Shown here: positions 15,846 through 22,713 of the stretch, piece by piece | How the letters are laid out: each line of letters starts with the position of its first letter | How positions within the stretch are numbered: the first letter of the stretch is position 1 | Program-made: the position numbers and the translations under genes | Notes under the pieces: generated by a model | Told to the model about the DNA's origin: nothing | Databases searched by the model: none | What the model saw: only the letters and a program-made list of their open reading frames with translations | Source of the DNA: Ectothiorhodospiraceae bacterium | GTDB taxonomy: Bacteria > Pseudomonadota > Gammaproteobacteria > HK1 | NCBI GenBank assembly: GCA_024234875.1 | Contig: JACKNM010000030.1 | Span: forward strand, 1 to 28,894 | DNA length: 28,894 nt | Direction: 5' to 3'

Positions 15846-15923
15846 ACCTGGGCGCGACCCGCTCGGCGGGGTCGGCCTCGCGTCGACCCCGCCATCTCGC
15901 ACTCTCGAACGAGGGAGCACTCG

Positions 15924-17006
15924 GTGGCTGAGCGCCGATCCCTGCCGATCACCATCTCCGGGGTCACCAAGACCTATGGCGCGCTGAAGGCGCTCGACGA
16001 CGTCTCGATCGACATCGCGTCCGGGGAGTTCCTGACCCTGCTCGGGCCGTCCGGCTCCGGCAAGACGACCCTGCTGATGGTCCTCGCCGGCTTCGTGCGA
16101 CCCGACCACGGCAGCGTGCGCTTCGGCGACGAGGAGATGATCACCACGCCACCGCACCGGCGCGGCGTCGGCATGGTGTTCCAGAACTACGCCCTGTTCC
16201 CGCACATGAACGTGTTCGCGAACGTGGCCTACCCGCTGCGGCTGCGCGGTGTCGCCAGGCCCGAGATGGAGGAGCGGGTCGGCAAGGCGCTCGACCTGGT
16301 GCAGCTCGGTGAGCTCGGCCATCGTGGCGTGCACCAGCTCTCCGGCGGCCAGCGCCAGCGGGTCGCGCTCGCACGCGCGATCGTCTTCGAGCCGCGGATC
16401 CTGCTGATGGACGAGCCGCTGTCCGCGCTCGACAAGAAGCTGCGCGAGCAGATGCAGATCGAGATCAAGCACCTGCACCACCAGCTCGACATGACCATCG
16501 TCTACGTCACCCACGACCAGCGCGAGGCGCTGACGATGTCGGATCGCGTGGCGGTGATCGACGCCGGCCGCTTCGCCCAGGTCGATGGCCCCCGGCGCCT
16601 CTACGAGCGTCCGCGGACGCGCTTCGTGGCGGACTTCATCGGTGAGTCGTCGTTTCTGCCGGTGCGCGTGAGCGAGGGGGCGGTGCGTCTCGGTGGCGAT
16701 GTCCTGCGCCTGTCCGAGGCGCCATGGTCGCAGGCCGAGCGGCAGATCCTCGTGCTGCGTCCGGAGAAGCTCGAGATCGTCCCCGATCGTGGGGCCACCG
16801 ACGCCAATTGCCTGCGCGGGACGGTCTCGGATCTCATCTTCCAGGGCGAGAGCGTGCTGGTGTACGTGCGCCTCGCCGGCGGTGAGCAGATCGCGGTGCG
16901 AAGCCCGAGTCGGCGCGAGACCCTCGCCGCGGTGCCCGAGGTCGGGCAGCCGGTGCACGTCGCGCTCGATCCCGAGGACGCGATCGTCGTGCCGGAGGAT
17001 CCGTGA
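15924..17006 (+). CDS. ABC transporter ATP-binding protein, PotA type
   Basis: This encodes 360 residues from a GTG with GAGGGAG at 15911-15917. The Walker A motif GPSGSGKTT is at 41-49, the Q-loop Gln at 87 (VFQNYALFPH), the signature LSGGQ at 139-143, and Walker B ILLMDEP at about 159-165; VTHD supplies the switch His. After the ATPase core a TOBE domain occupies about 280-355, which usually regulates the transporter or senses substrate. It powers uptake through the two permeases that follow; its stop overlaps the start of the first (GTGA at 17003). All catalytic motifs are intact. Confidence 0.93.
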   Translation: MAERRSLPITISGVTKTYGALKALDDVSIDIASGEFLTLLGPSGSGKTTLLMVLAGFVRPDHGSVRFGDEEMITTPPHRRGVGMVFQNYALFPHMNVFANVAYPLRLRGVARPEMEERVGKALDLVQLGELGHRGVHQLSGGQRQRVALARAIVFEPRILLMDEPLSALDKKLREQMQIEIKHLHHQLDMTIVYVTHDQREALTMSDRVAVIDAGRFAQVDGPRRLYERPRTRFVADFIGESSFLPVRVSEGAVRLGGDVLRLSEAPWSQAERQILVLRPEKLEIVPDRGATDANCLRGTVSDLIFQGESVLVYVRLAGGEQIAVRSPSRRETLAAVPEVGQPVHVALDPEDAIVVPEDP

Positions 17007-17896
17007 CCGCTGCCGTCACCCCGGTCGGCACCAACGCCGAGGCGTTGGCCGCCGACTCTCGTCGCGAGCGCCGTCGCGCGTTCTTCCTCACCTCGCCCGC
17101 GGCATTGCTCATCGCGGTCGTCGTCTTCGTTCCGGTCGGCTGGTTGTTCTGGCTGTCTCTGTTCGACCCCGAGGGTGCGCTCACCGCCGAGAACTACACG
17201 CGCATGCTGGGCAGCCCGGCGTACGTCAAGACGTTCAAGACGACGTTCGAGGTGAGCTTCGTGGTCACCGCGGTGTGCGTGCTGATCGGCTATCCGCTGG
17301 CCTATCTGCTCTCCCAGCTCCCGGCCCGGGCCGCCAACGTCTGCATGGTCTTCGTGCTGCTGCCGTTCTGGACCTCGTTGCTGGTGCGCACCTACGCCTG
17401 GCTCGTCCTGCTCCAGCGCAAGGGTCTGATCAACACCTGGCTCATCGATCTCGGTGTCATCGAGCAACCGCTGCGCCTGGTTCACAACTTCACCGGAACG
17501 GTGATCGGGATGGTGCACATCCTGCTGCCGTTCCTGGTGCTACCGCTCTACGCCGCGATGCGCTCCATCGACCGCGATCTCATTCGCGCCGCCGCCAATC
17601 TGGGCTCGAGCCCGGTGGGCGCGTTCTGGCGCGTGTTCTTCCCGCTGTCCCTGCCGGGATTGTTCGCGGGAGTGGTGCTGGTCTTCGTGCTGTGTCTCGG
17701 CTTCTACGTGACGCCGGCGTTGCTCGGTGGTGGCAGGGTGCAGATGTGGGCGATGCGGATCGAGAGTAGCGTGAACCTCTACGCCAACTGGGGCGCGGCG
17801 AGTGCACTGGGGGTGGTGCTTCTGATCGTGACGCTGGTCTTGCTGTGGGCGCTCAACAAGCTCTTCGGGCTCGAGCGGGTGTTCTCCGGGCGATGA
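17003..17896 (+). CDS. ABC transporter permease, PotB type
   Basis: This encodes 297 residues from a GTG that overlaps the ATPase stop codon. The first about 30 residues are basic and cytoplasmic (SRRERRRAFF). Six membrane helices follow, beginning with LLIAVVVFVPVGWLFWLSLF. The coupling-helix EAA-like loop is at about 190-210 (RAAANLGSSPVGAFWRVFFPLSLPG), where it docks on the ATPase. The YPLAYLLSQLPARAANVCMVFVLLPFWTSLLVRTYAWL stretch is a hallmark of the PotB family. It forms the inner-membrane channel with the next gene, whose ATG overlaps this stop (ATGA at 17893). Confidence 0.92.
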   Translation: MTAAVTPVGTNAEALAADSRRERRRAFFLTSPAALLIAVVVFVPVGWLFWLSLFDPEGALTAENYTRMLGSPAYVKTFKTTFEVSFVVTAVCVLIGYPLAYLLSQLPARAANVCMVFVLLPFWTSLLVRTYAWLVLLQRKGLINTWLIDLGVIEQPLRLVHNFTGTVIGMVHILLPFLVLPLYAAMRSIDRDLIRAAANLGSSPVGAFWRVFFPLSLPGLFAGVVLVFVLCLGFYVTPALLGGGRVQMWAMRIESSVNLYANWGAASALGVVLLIVTLVLLWALNKLFGLERVFSGR

Positions 17897-18708
17897 GCAA
17901 GTCGTTCGCATCCGATACCCAGATCACGCACCTCGGGCGGTTGTGGCTCTATCTGTTCGGCGCCCTGGTGATGGTGTTCCTGATGTTCCCGTCGGTGGTC
18001 GTCATCCCGATGTCGTTCTCCGACTCGACGTATCTCGAGTTCCCGCCGCGCGAGTGGTCGCTGCGCTGGTACGAGAACTACTTCGGCTCGATCGAATGGC
18101 GCGAGGCGACCTATGTCTCCTTGCAGGCAGCGGTGCTGACGATGTTGGTGGCGACGCCGGTCGGAACGGCCGCGGCCTATGGGCTTCACGTCTCCGGCCG
18201 GCGGATGGCGGCAACCATGCAGACCATGCTCCTGATGCCGCTGATGGTGCCGATCATCCTGATCGCCATCGGGGCGTTCTACCTCTACGCACGCCTGGGT
18301 CTGAACTACACCATCACCGGTGTGGTGGTCGCCCACACCGTGCTCGCGATCCCGTTCGTCCTGGTCACCGTGAGCTCGGGCCTCAAGACCTACGACATGA
18401 ATCAGGAGATGGTCGCGCGCAGTCTCGGTGCCTCGCGGCTGCGCGCGTTTCTCACCGTGACCCTGCCGCAGATCCGGTTCTCGGTGGTGGCCGGAGCGCT
18501 GTTCGCGTTCATCACCTCGCTCGACGAGGTGATCGTCGCGATGTTCGTCTCCGGAGGCGAGAACGCGACCCTGACCCGCCGCATGTTCAACGCGCTTCGC
18601 GACCAGATCGACCCGACCATCGCCGCGATCTCGACCTGTCTGATCCTGGTCTCGGTGATCTCCCTGTTGCTCGTGCAGTGGCTGGGCAAGGCGCGGACGC
18701 CGGGCTGA
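17893..18708 (+). CDS. ABC transporter permease, PotC type
   Basis: This encodes 271 residues from the ATG overlapping the previous stop codon. Six membrane helices are visible, the first at about 17-40 (LYLFGALVMVFLMFPSVVVIPMSF). The EAA-like coupling loop is at about 175-195 (ARSLGASRLRAFLTVTLPQIRFSV), followed by SLDEVIVAMFVSGGENATLTRRMF, the typical PotC ending. It completes a four-gene operon: binding protein, ATPase, PotB-type and PotC-type. The gene ends 72 bases from the convergent dehydrogenase, and a REP-like palindrome lies in that gap. Confidence 0.92.
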   Translation: MSKSFASDTQITHLGRLWLYLFGALVMVFLMFPSVVVIPMSFSDSTYLEFPPREWSLRWYENYFGSIEWREATYVSLQAAVLTMLVATPVGTAAAYGLHVSGRRMAATMQTMLLMPLMVPIILIAIGAFYLYARLGLNYTITGVVVAHTVLAIPFVLVTVSSGLKTYDMNQEMVARSLGASRLRAFLTVTLPQIRFSVVAGALFAFITSLDEVIVAMFVSGGENATLTRRMFNALRDQIDPTIAAISTCLILVSVISLLLVQWLGKARTPG

Positions 18709-18741
18709 GCGCCAGCGCGGCCGGTACTGGCGCGGTCGTTC

Positions 18742-18770
18742 CCCGGGTTTCGCTCGCGCTCCACCCGGGC
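18742..18770 (+). repeat. REP-like palindrome, copy B, at a convergent junction
   Basis: CCCGGGT (18742-18748) and ACCCGGG (18763-18769) form a perfect 7-bp stem around a TTCGCTCGCGCTCC loop. The form CCCGGGTTTCGC..GCTCCACCCGGG matches REP-like elements I know from many Proteobacteria. It lies between the ends of the permease and dehydrogenase genes, where a hairpin can act on both transcripts. Confidence 0.7.
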
Positions 18771-18780
18771 GACTGCGGTG

Positions 18781-19695
18781 TCAGCGCCGATTGCTACCCT
18801 CGGCGAAGCGCACGCGCTCGATGCCCGCGGCATCGCAGAGTGCGTCGAGCAGGGCGGAGAAGTCCTTCCCACCCCAGCCGCTCGCCCGCGCGAGGCTCAG
18901 GCTCTCGCGCGCCGCGGCGGCGATCGGCATCGGGACACGGTCGCCGTTCGCGGCTTGCAGGACCAGGGACAGGTCCTTGTGGGCGAGATCGATCTGGAAG
19001 CCGGGCTCGGTATCTCCGGTGAGCACCTTGGTCGCGTAGTTGATCTTGAGCTGGCCGTTGGTGGCGGTGGTGCCGTGAATCACCTCCAACGTGCGCTCGA
19101 GATCCAACCCGAACCGCCGTGTCAGTGCGAGCGCCTCGGCGTTCATCTGACACGAGGTGATGGCGAGATAGTTGTTCACCAGCTTGGTGCGGATGCCGGT
19201 ACCCACCGCCCCGCAGTGGTGGATGGTGGTACCCATCGCCTCGAGCATCGGGCGCACCAGCTCGAAGTCGGACTCCGAGGCGCCGACCATGAACAGGCAT
19301 TCACCGCGATCGGCGTGGCTCGCGAGCCGGCCGATCGGGGCGTCCACCAGACGCATGTCGGCTGCCTCGAGCGCGGCCGCCACGCGGTCGGTGCTCGCCG
19401 GGTCGATGGTGCTCATGTCCACCACCACGGTTCCCTTCGCGGCGTTGGCGATGATGCCGTCGGGGCCGGTCACCACCGCCTCGACCTCGTTCTGGCTCGG
19501 CAGGACGAGGAAGACGACATCACAACGTGACGCCAGGTCGGCGACGCTCGTGGCGGATCTGGCGCCGAGCCCGACCAGGGTACGCACCGGCGCCTCGGCG
19601 ATGTCCAGGACGATCAGCGGAAAGCCCTTGGTCTGAAGGTTGGAAGCCATCGGGCGCCCCATGCGCCCGAGCCCGATGAAGCCGATGGTTGCCAT
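18781..19695 (-). CDS. Beta-hydroxyacid dehydrogenase, sulfolactaldehyde reductase-like
   Basis: This encodes 304 residues from the ATG at 19695, with AGGAGAG upstream; the long frame to 20739 is only shadow of the divergent gene. The Rossmann motif GFIGLGRMGRPMA is at 5-17. In place of the DAPVSGG substrate motif of 3-hydroxyisobutyrate and tartronate-semialdehyde reductases, it has DAPIGR (Arg123). The catalytic Lys171 sits in GIRTKLVNNY with Asn174 and Asn175. From memory, E. coli YihU has Arg123, Lys171, Asn174 and Asn175 at the same numbers, Arg123 binding the sulfonate. YihU Ser178 is Ala here. It may interconvert 3-sulfolactaldehyde and dihydroxypropanesulfonate using NADH. A different hydroxyacid remains possible, because no sulfoquinovose genes are adjacent. 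Confidence 0.8.
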   Translation of the reverse strand: MATIGFIGLGRMGRPMASNLQTKGFPLIVLDIAEAPVRTLVGLGARSATSVADLASRCDVVFLVLPSQNEVEAVVTGPDGIIANAAKGTVVVDMSTIDPASTDRVAAALEAADMRLVDAPIGRLASHADRGECLFMVGASESDFELVRPMLEAMGTTIHHCGAVGTGIRTKLVNNYLAITSCQMNAEALALTRRFGLDLERTLEVIHGTTATNGQLKINYATKVLTGDTEPGFQIDLAHKDLSLVLQAANGDRVPMPIAAAARESLSLARASGWGGKDFSALLDALCDAAGIERVRFAEGSNRR

Positions 19696-19790
19696 TCGTC
19701 TCTCCTGTCGCGCGGACACGAGCGGTGTCGCGCGGTCTGCCGGAACTGGGACCGGCGCGCATTGTGCAATACTGCGCCGTCGACGCGACA

Positions 19791-19806
19791 CGCCCGCGCG
19801 CGGGCG
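19791..19806 (+). promoter_or_regulatory. 16-base perfect palindrome in a divergent intergenic region
   Basis: CGCCCGCGCGCGGGCG is a perfect palindrome between the divergent dehydrogenase genes, 27 bases before the ATG at 19834. A CAATAC/ATACTG sequence at 19767-19773 could be a -10. A protein bound here could control either gene. Such palindromes also arise by chance in GC-rich DNA. Confidence 0.25.
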
Positions 19807-19833
19807 AACGTAGATGCCACAGCGAGGACGGAC

Positions 19834-20817
19834 ATGACGGGACAGAGCTCGGCCCTCACCGACCCGGGCGCGGTGCGCCGGGTCTCCATCATCGGCACCG
19901 GCACCATCGGCGCGTCGTGGGCGGCGCACTTCCTGGCCTACGGGATGGACGTCCGTGCCTACGACCCGGCGCCGGATGCGGAGCGGCGGCTGCAGGCGTA
20001 CATCGACGAGGCCTGGCCGGCGCTGGAGCGTCTGGGTCTGCGCCCCGGTGCCGATCGCGGTCGGCTCACCTTCTGCAGCGAGGTCGCGGCGGCGCTCGAG
20101 GATGCCGAGTTCGTGCAGGAGAACGCCCCCGAGCGGATGGACGTCAAGCGCGCGCTCTACGCGCAGTTCGATGATGCGTTGCCACCCGGCGCGGTGATGT
20201 CGACCTCGACCTCCGGCCTGCTGATGAGCGAGCTGCAGGCCGGTCGGCGTGGGCGCGAGCGGTACGTCCTCGGTCACCCGTTCAATCCTCCACACCTCAT
20301 CCCTCTGGTCGAGGTGCTCGGTGGGCGCGACACCGCCCCGGAGGTGGTGGATTGGACCCTCGCGTTCTACGACGCGCACGGCAAGAAGGCCATTCGGCTG
20401 AATCGCGAGCAGCCGGGGCATCTGGCCAACCGCCTGCAGGCCGCGGTCTGGCGCGAGGCGGTGGACGCGGTGGTGACCGGTCTCGCCAGCATGGAGGACG
20501 TCGACCGCGCGATCGCCTACGGCCCGGGACTGCGTTGGGGAATCATGGGGCCGCACACGATCTTCCACCTCGCCGGCGGCAAGGGTGGGATGCCCGCGTT
20601 CATGGACCACTTCGGCCCCGGCATCGAGCGCTGGTGGGCCGACATGCGCCCCGTTTCCCTGACGCCCGAGGTCAAGCGCAAGCTCCTGGAGGCCATCGGT
20701 GAGGCGACGCACGGTCGTGGCATCGAGGCTCTGGAGCACGAGCGCGACACGTTGCTGGTGGCGGTTCTGGAGACGCTCGCACGCACGCGCGCGCAGCTCG
20801 CGGACGAGAACGGTTAG
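19834..20817 (+). CDS. 3-hydroxyacyl-CoA dehydrogenase-like protein (carnitine dehydrogenase/lambda-crystallin type)
   Basis: This encodes 327 residues from the ATG at 19834 (GAGG at 19823-19826). The frame runs back to 19762, but the added 24 residues lack domain character. The NAD-binding motif IIGTGTIGASWAAHF is at 19-33. STSTSGLLMSELQ and GHPFNPPHLIPLVEVLGG around residue 150 form the catalytic/substrate loop, with the His of GHPFNPP. The second domain begins with the GHLANRLQAAVWREAVDAV stretch. The HPFNPPHLIPLVEV form is that of L-carnitine dehydrogenase and lambda-crystallin (L-gulonate dehydrogenase) relatives rather than of the long FadB/PaaH type. It oxidises a 3-hydroxy group with NAD in the cytoplasm. 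No carnitine genes are nearby. It is divergent from the sulfolactaldehyde reductase-like gene. Confidence 0.85.
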   Translation: MTGQSSALTDPGAVRRVSIIGTGTIGASWAAHFLAYGMDVRAYDPAPDAERRLQAYIDEAWPALERLGLRPGADRGRLTFCSEVAAALEDAEFVQENAPERMDVKRALYAQFDDALPPGAVMSTSTSGLLMSELQAGRRGRERYVLGHPFNPPHLIPLVEVLGGRDTAPEVVDWTLAFYDAHGKKAIRLNREQPGHLANRLQAAVWREAVDAVVTGLASMEDVDRAIAYGPGLRWGIMGPHTIFHLAGGKGGMPAFMDHFGPGIERWWADMRPVSLTPEVKRKLLEAIGEATHGRGIEALEHERDTLLVAVLETLARTRAQLADENG

Positions 20818-20835
20818 GCCCGGGCGCGCCCGAGC

Positions 20836-22401
20836 CTAGCGCCGGTGGCGGGCGGCGTCGGGCGGGCGGAGCGCGATGGTCGTCGTGGCAGTGTCGTCGG
20901 CGTCGATTGCGGCGTGCCCGATCATCGTCGCCGGCACCGAGCGCAGCTCCCGCCGGGCGAGGCTCTGCGTCGGCTCGACGCGGAAGAACGCGGTGTCCAC
21001 GTGCGTGAGCTCGGAGTCTGCGTCCAGCGGGTCGCTGCGGGTCCACAGCTCGATCTCGAGTAGCAATGCGACTCCCGCTCCCGCCGCCTCGGCGGCGAGC
21101 CGCTCCAGCGACTCGACGTCCCGGATCGAGCGATAGCGCCCGTCGTGGAAGGCGCCGACCACCGTCTTCACGTCGAGCTGGTAGGTGATCACGTCGGCGC
21201 CGCGTAGTGCCATCGTGCGCTGAGAGCTCGAGATCTGCGCCAGGTGCGCCGGGCCCTGGCTCTGGACGTGGGTGATGACCGGGGAGTCGAATCGCGCCCG
21301 GCCGTCACTCTCGTCGGTCCACATCTCGAGCGTCATCCCGAGATGCCCCTCGTAGTCGTCGGGTAGTCGCGCCTCGTCCCCGGCCCAACCCTCGCCGAGC
21401 GTGAGTCGGACCTGCGTGGGTCGGCCGTCGCGCAACAGATCGAACCGGACCTCGGAGCCTGCCGGGTAGCTGGTGACCACGCGCAGCGCCTGCTCGGGAG
21501 TCGCCACCGGGCTGCCCTGGATGCGGTAGATGACGTCGTGCAGCTCGAGCGCGCCGGCGGCCGGGCCGCTGTACGGCTCCGAGACCAGGATGACCGCGCC
21601 CCGCGCCCCGGGGACTCCGAGCACCGCGGCCTCTCCCGCGCTCAACCCGCTCAGCAACCCTTCGATGCCGGCGTCTCCCCAACTCGGCTGTCCGCCACGC
21701 AGCTCGGCCGCGATCTGGCGCGCGAGGTCGATGGGGAGCGCGTAGCCGATGCCCGCATTGCCCCCGTCCTCGGTGGTGGCGATGGCGGTGTTGATACCGA
21801 TCACCTCTGCGGAGCGATTGAACAGCGCGCCGCCGGAGTTGCCGGGATTGATGGCGGCGTCGGTCTGCAGATAGGGCAGCGCGCCGCCGAGATAGCGTTG
21901 CGTGTGGGAGACGATGCCGCGGCTGATGGAGTCCGGATTGTGGCCGAGCGGATTGCCGACGGCGAAGATCTCCTGCCCCTGGCGCACCGCGGAGGAGTTG
22001 CCGAGGCGGGCGGCGCGCATGTGGTCGCAGCGCTCGAGCTCGAGCAGGGCGAGGTCGGCGCGCGGCGAGGACCGTACCACGCGCGCGCGGATGCCCTCGC
22101 CGTCGGCGGTGCCACGGGGGAAGACCTGGACCATCGCCGCGTCCTCGACCACGTGATGGTTGGTCCACACCTCGCACGGCGTGGTCGAGACCAGGAAGCC
22201 GGAGCCGGTGGTGCTCTCCCACACCGAGTCGCCCACCGGGTCGATCCGCACGTGGGTCAGCGTGCGCACCGACACCGAGGCGTCGAGCATCTCGTTGGCG
22301 TCCATCTCGACCGACGCCGGCGGGCGCGCGAGCGCCACCGCAGCACCGACGACGGTGCCGGCGATCAGGGCGAGGGTCGTGTTCCAACGGACGCGTGGCA
22401 T
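20836..22401 (-). CDS. S1C (DegP/HtrA-like) serine protease with PDZ domain
   Basis: This encodes 521 residues from the ATG at 22401 (GGAG nine bases before); the GTG five codons upstream lacks a site. A hydrophobic helix at about 8-25 is a signal or anchor, so it acts in the periplasm. The trypsin-like domain has His83 (WTNHHVV), Asp116 (SPRADLALLEL) and Ser189 (NPGNSGGALF), and all three catalytic residues are intact. A PDZ domain follows at about 250-345 (GAVILVSEPYSGPAAGALELHDVIYRIQG). A second, divergent PDZ-like part with ALRGADVITYQLDVKTV is at about 350-455, then a tail of about 60 residues that I do not recognise. Family members degrade damaged envelope proteins. It is convergent with the dehydrogenase, 18 bases apart. 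Confidence 0.9.
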   Translation of the reverse strand: MPRVRWNTTLALIAGTVVGAAVALARPPASVEMDANEMLDASVSVRTLTHVRIDPVGDSVWESTTGSGFLVSTTPCEVWTNHHVVEDAAMVQVFPRGTADGEGIRARVVRSSPRADLALLELERCDHMRAARLGNSSAVRQGQEIFAVGNPLGHNPDSISRGIVSHTQRYLGGALPYLQTDAAINPGNSGGALFNRSAEVIGINTAIATTEDGGNAGIGYALPIDLARQIAAELRGGQPSWGDAGIEGLLSGLSAGEAAVLGVPGARGAVILVSEPYSGPAAGALELHDVIYRIQGSPVATPEQALRVVTSYPAGSEVRFDLLRDGRPTQVRLTLGEGWAGDEARLPDDYEGHLGMTLEMWTDESDGRARFDSPVITHVQSQGPAHLAQISSSQRTMALRGADVITYQLDVKTVVGAFHDGRYRSIRDVESLERLAAEAAGAGVALLLEIELWTRSDPLDADSELTHVDTAFFRVEPTQSLARRELRSVPATMIGHAAIDADDTATTTIALRPPDAARHRR

Positions 22402-22713
22402 CTCGGAGCGCTCCACCGCGGACGGCGTGGGCCGACGGGCCTCCCTCGCTATCGGCCGCCGGCTCGGCGGACTTGACCGCGGGTGGTGAGCACGGCGTCA
22501 CGGGTTTTGCTCCGGCCCGATGGGATTCGCGCATAATGTCTCGCCCGCGCGGGCGGGGCGCCGCGAAGCCGGCATCGACGATTCCGACCATCGGGTACGC
22601 GAGTCGTCGGCCCGACCCCGGTCGCGAGTGCGCGGTGGCTCGCACCACCTCGAGGTTGATTCCGGGCGCCGAGTGGCGGGGACCGGTCGGCGACGAACGA
22701 TGAGGAGAGCAGC
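22402..22713 (+). other. 312-base divergent intergenic region
   Basis: This lies between the protease (minus) and the H1-like cupin gene (plus). It holds a weak promoter (TTGCTC at 22507 and CATAAT at 22532, 19 bases apart) and a 14-base perfect palindrome, CGCCCGCGCGGGCG, at 22542-22555 directly after the -10. About 150 bases of leader before the ATG at 22714 show no gene I can support. Confidence 0.45.
22507..22537 (+). promoter_or_regulatory. Putative promoter for the H1-like cupin gene
   Basis: TTGCTC (22507-22512) and CATAAT (22532-22537) are spaced 19 bases apart, a little long. The -10 is the most AT-rich stretch in the region. A perfect GC palindrome begins five bases later, where a repressor could block initiation. 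Confidence 0.35.

Noticed and set aside
14742..16958. Very long minus-strand open frame (738 codons) opposite the transporter genes
   Set aside because: It is antisense to the binding protein and ATPase, is rich in His, Arg, Asp and Val of shadow type, and has no domain. GC-rich codon bias keeps such frames open.
19696..20739. Extension of the sulfolactaldehyde-reductase frame to 652 codons
   Set aside because: The added part is antisense to the divergent dehydrogenase; the ATG at 19695 has AGGAGAG and gives a full-length family protein.
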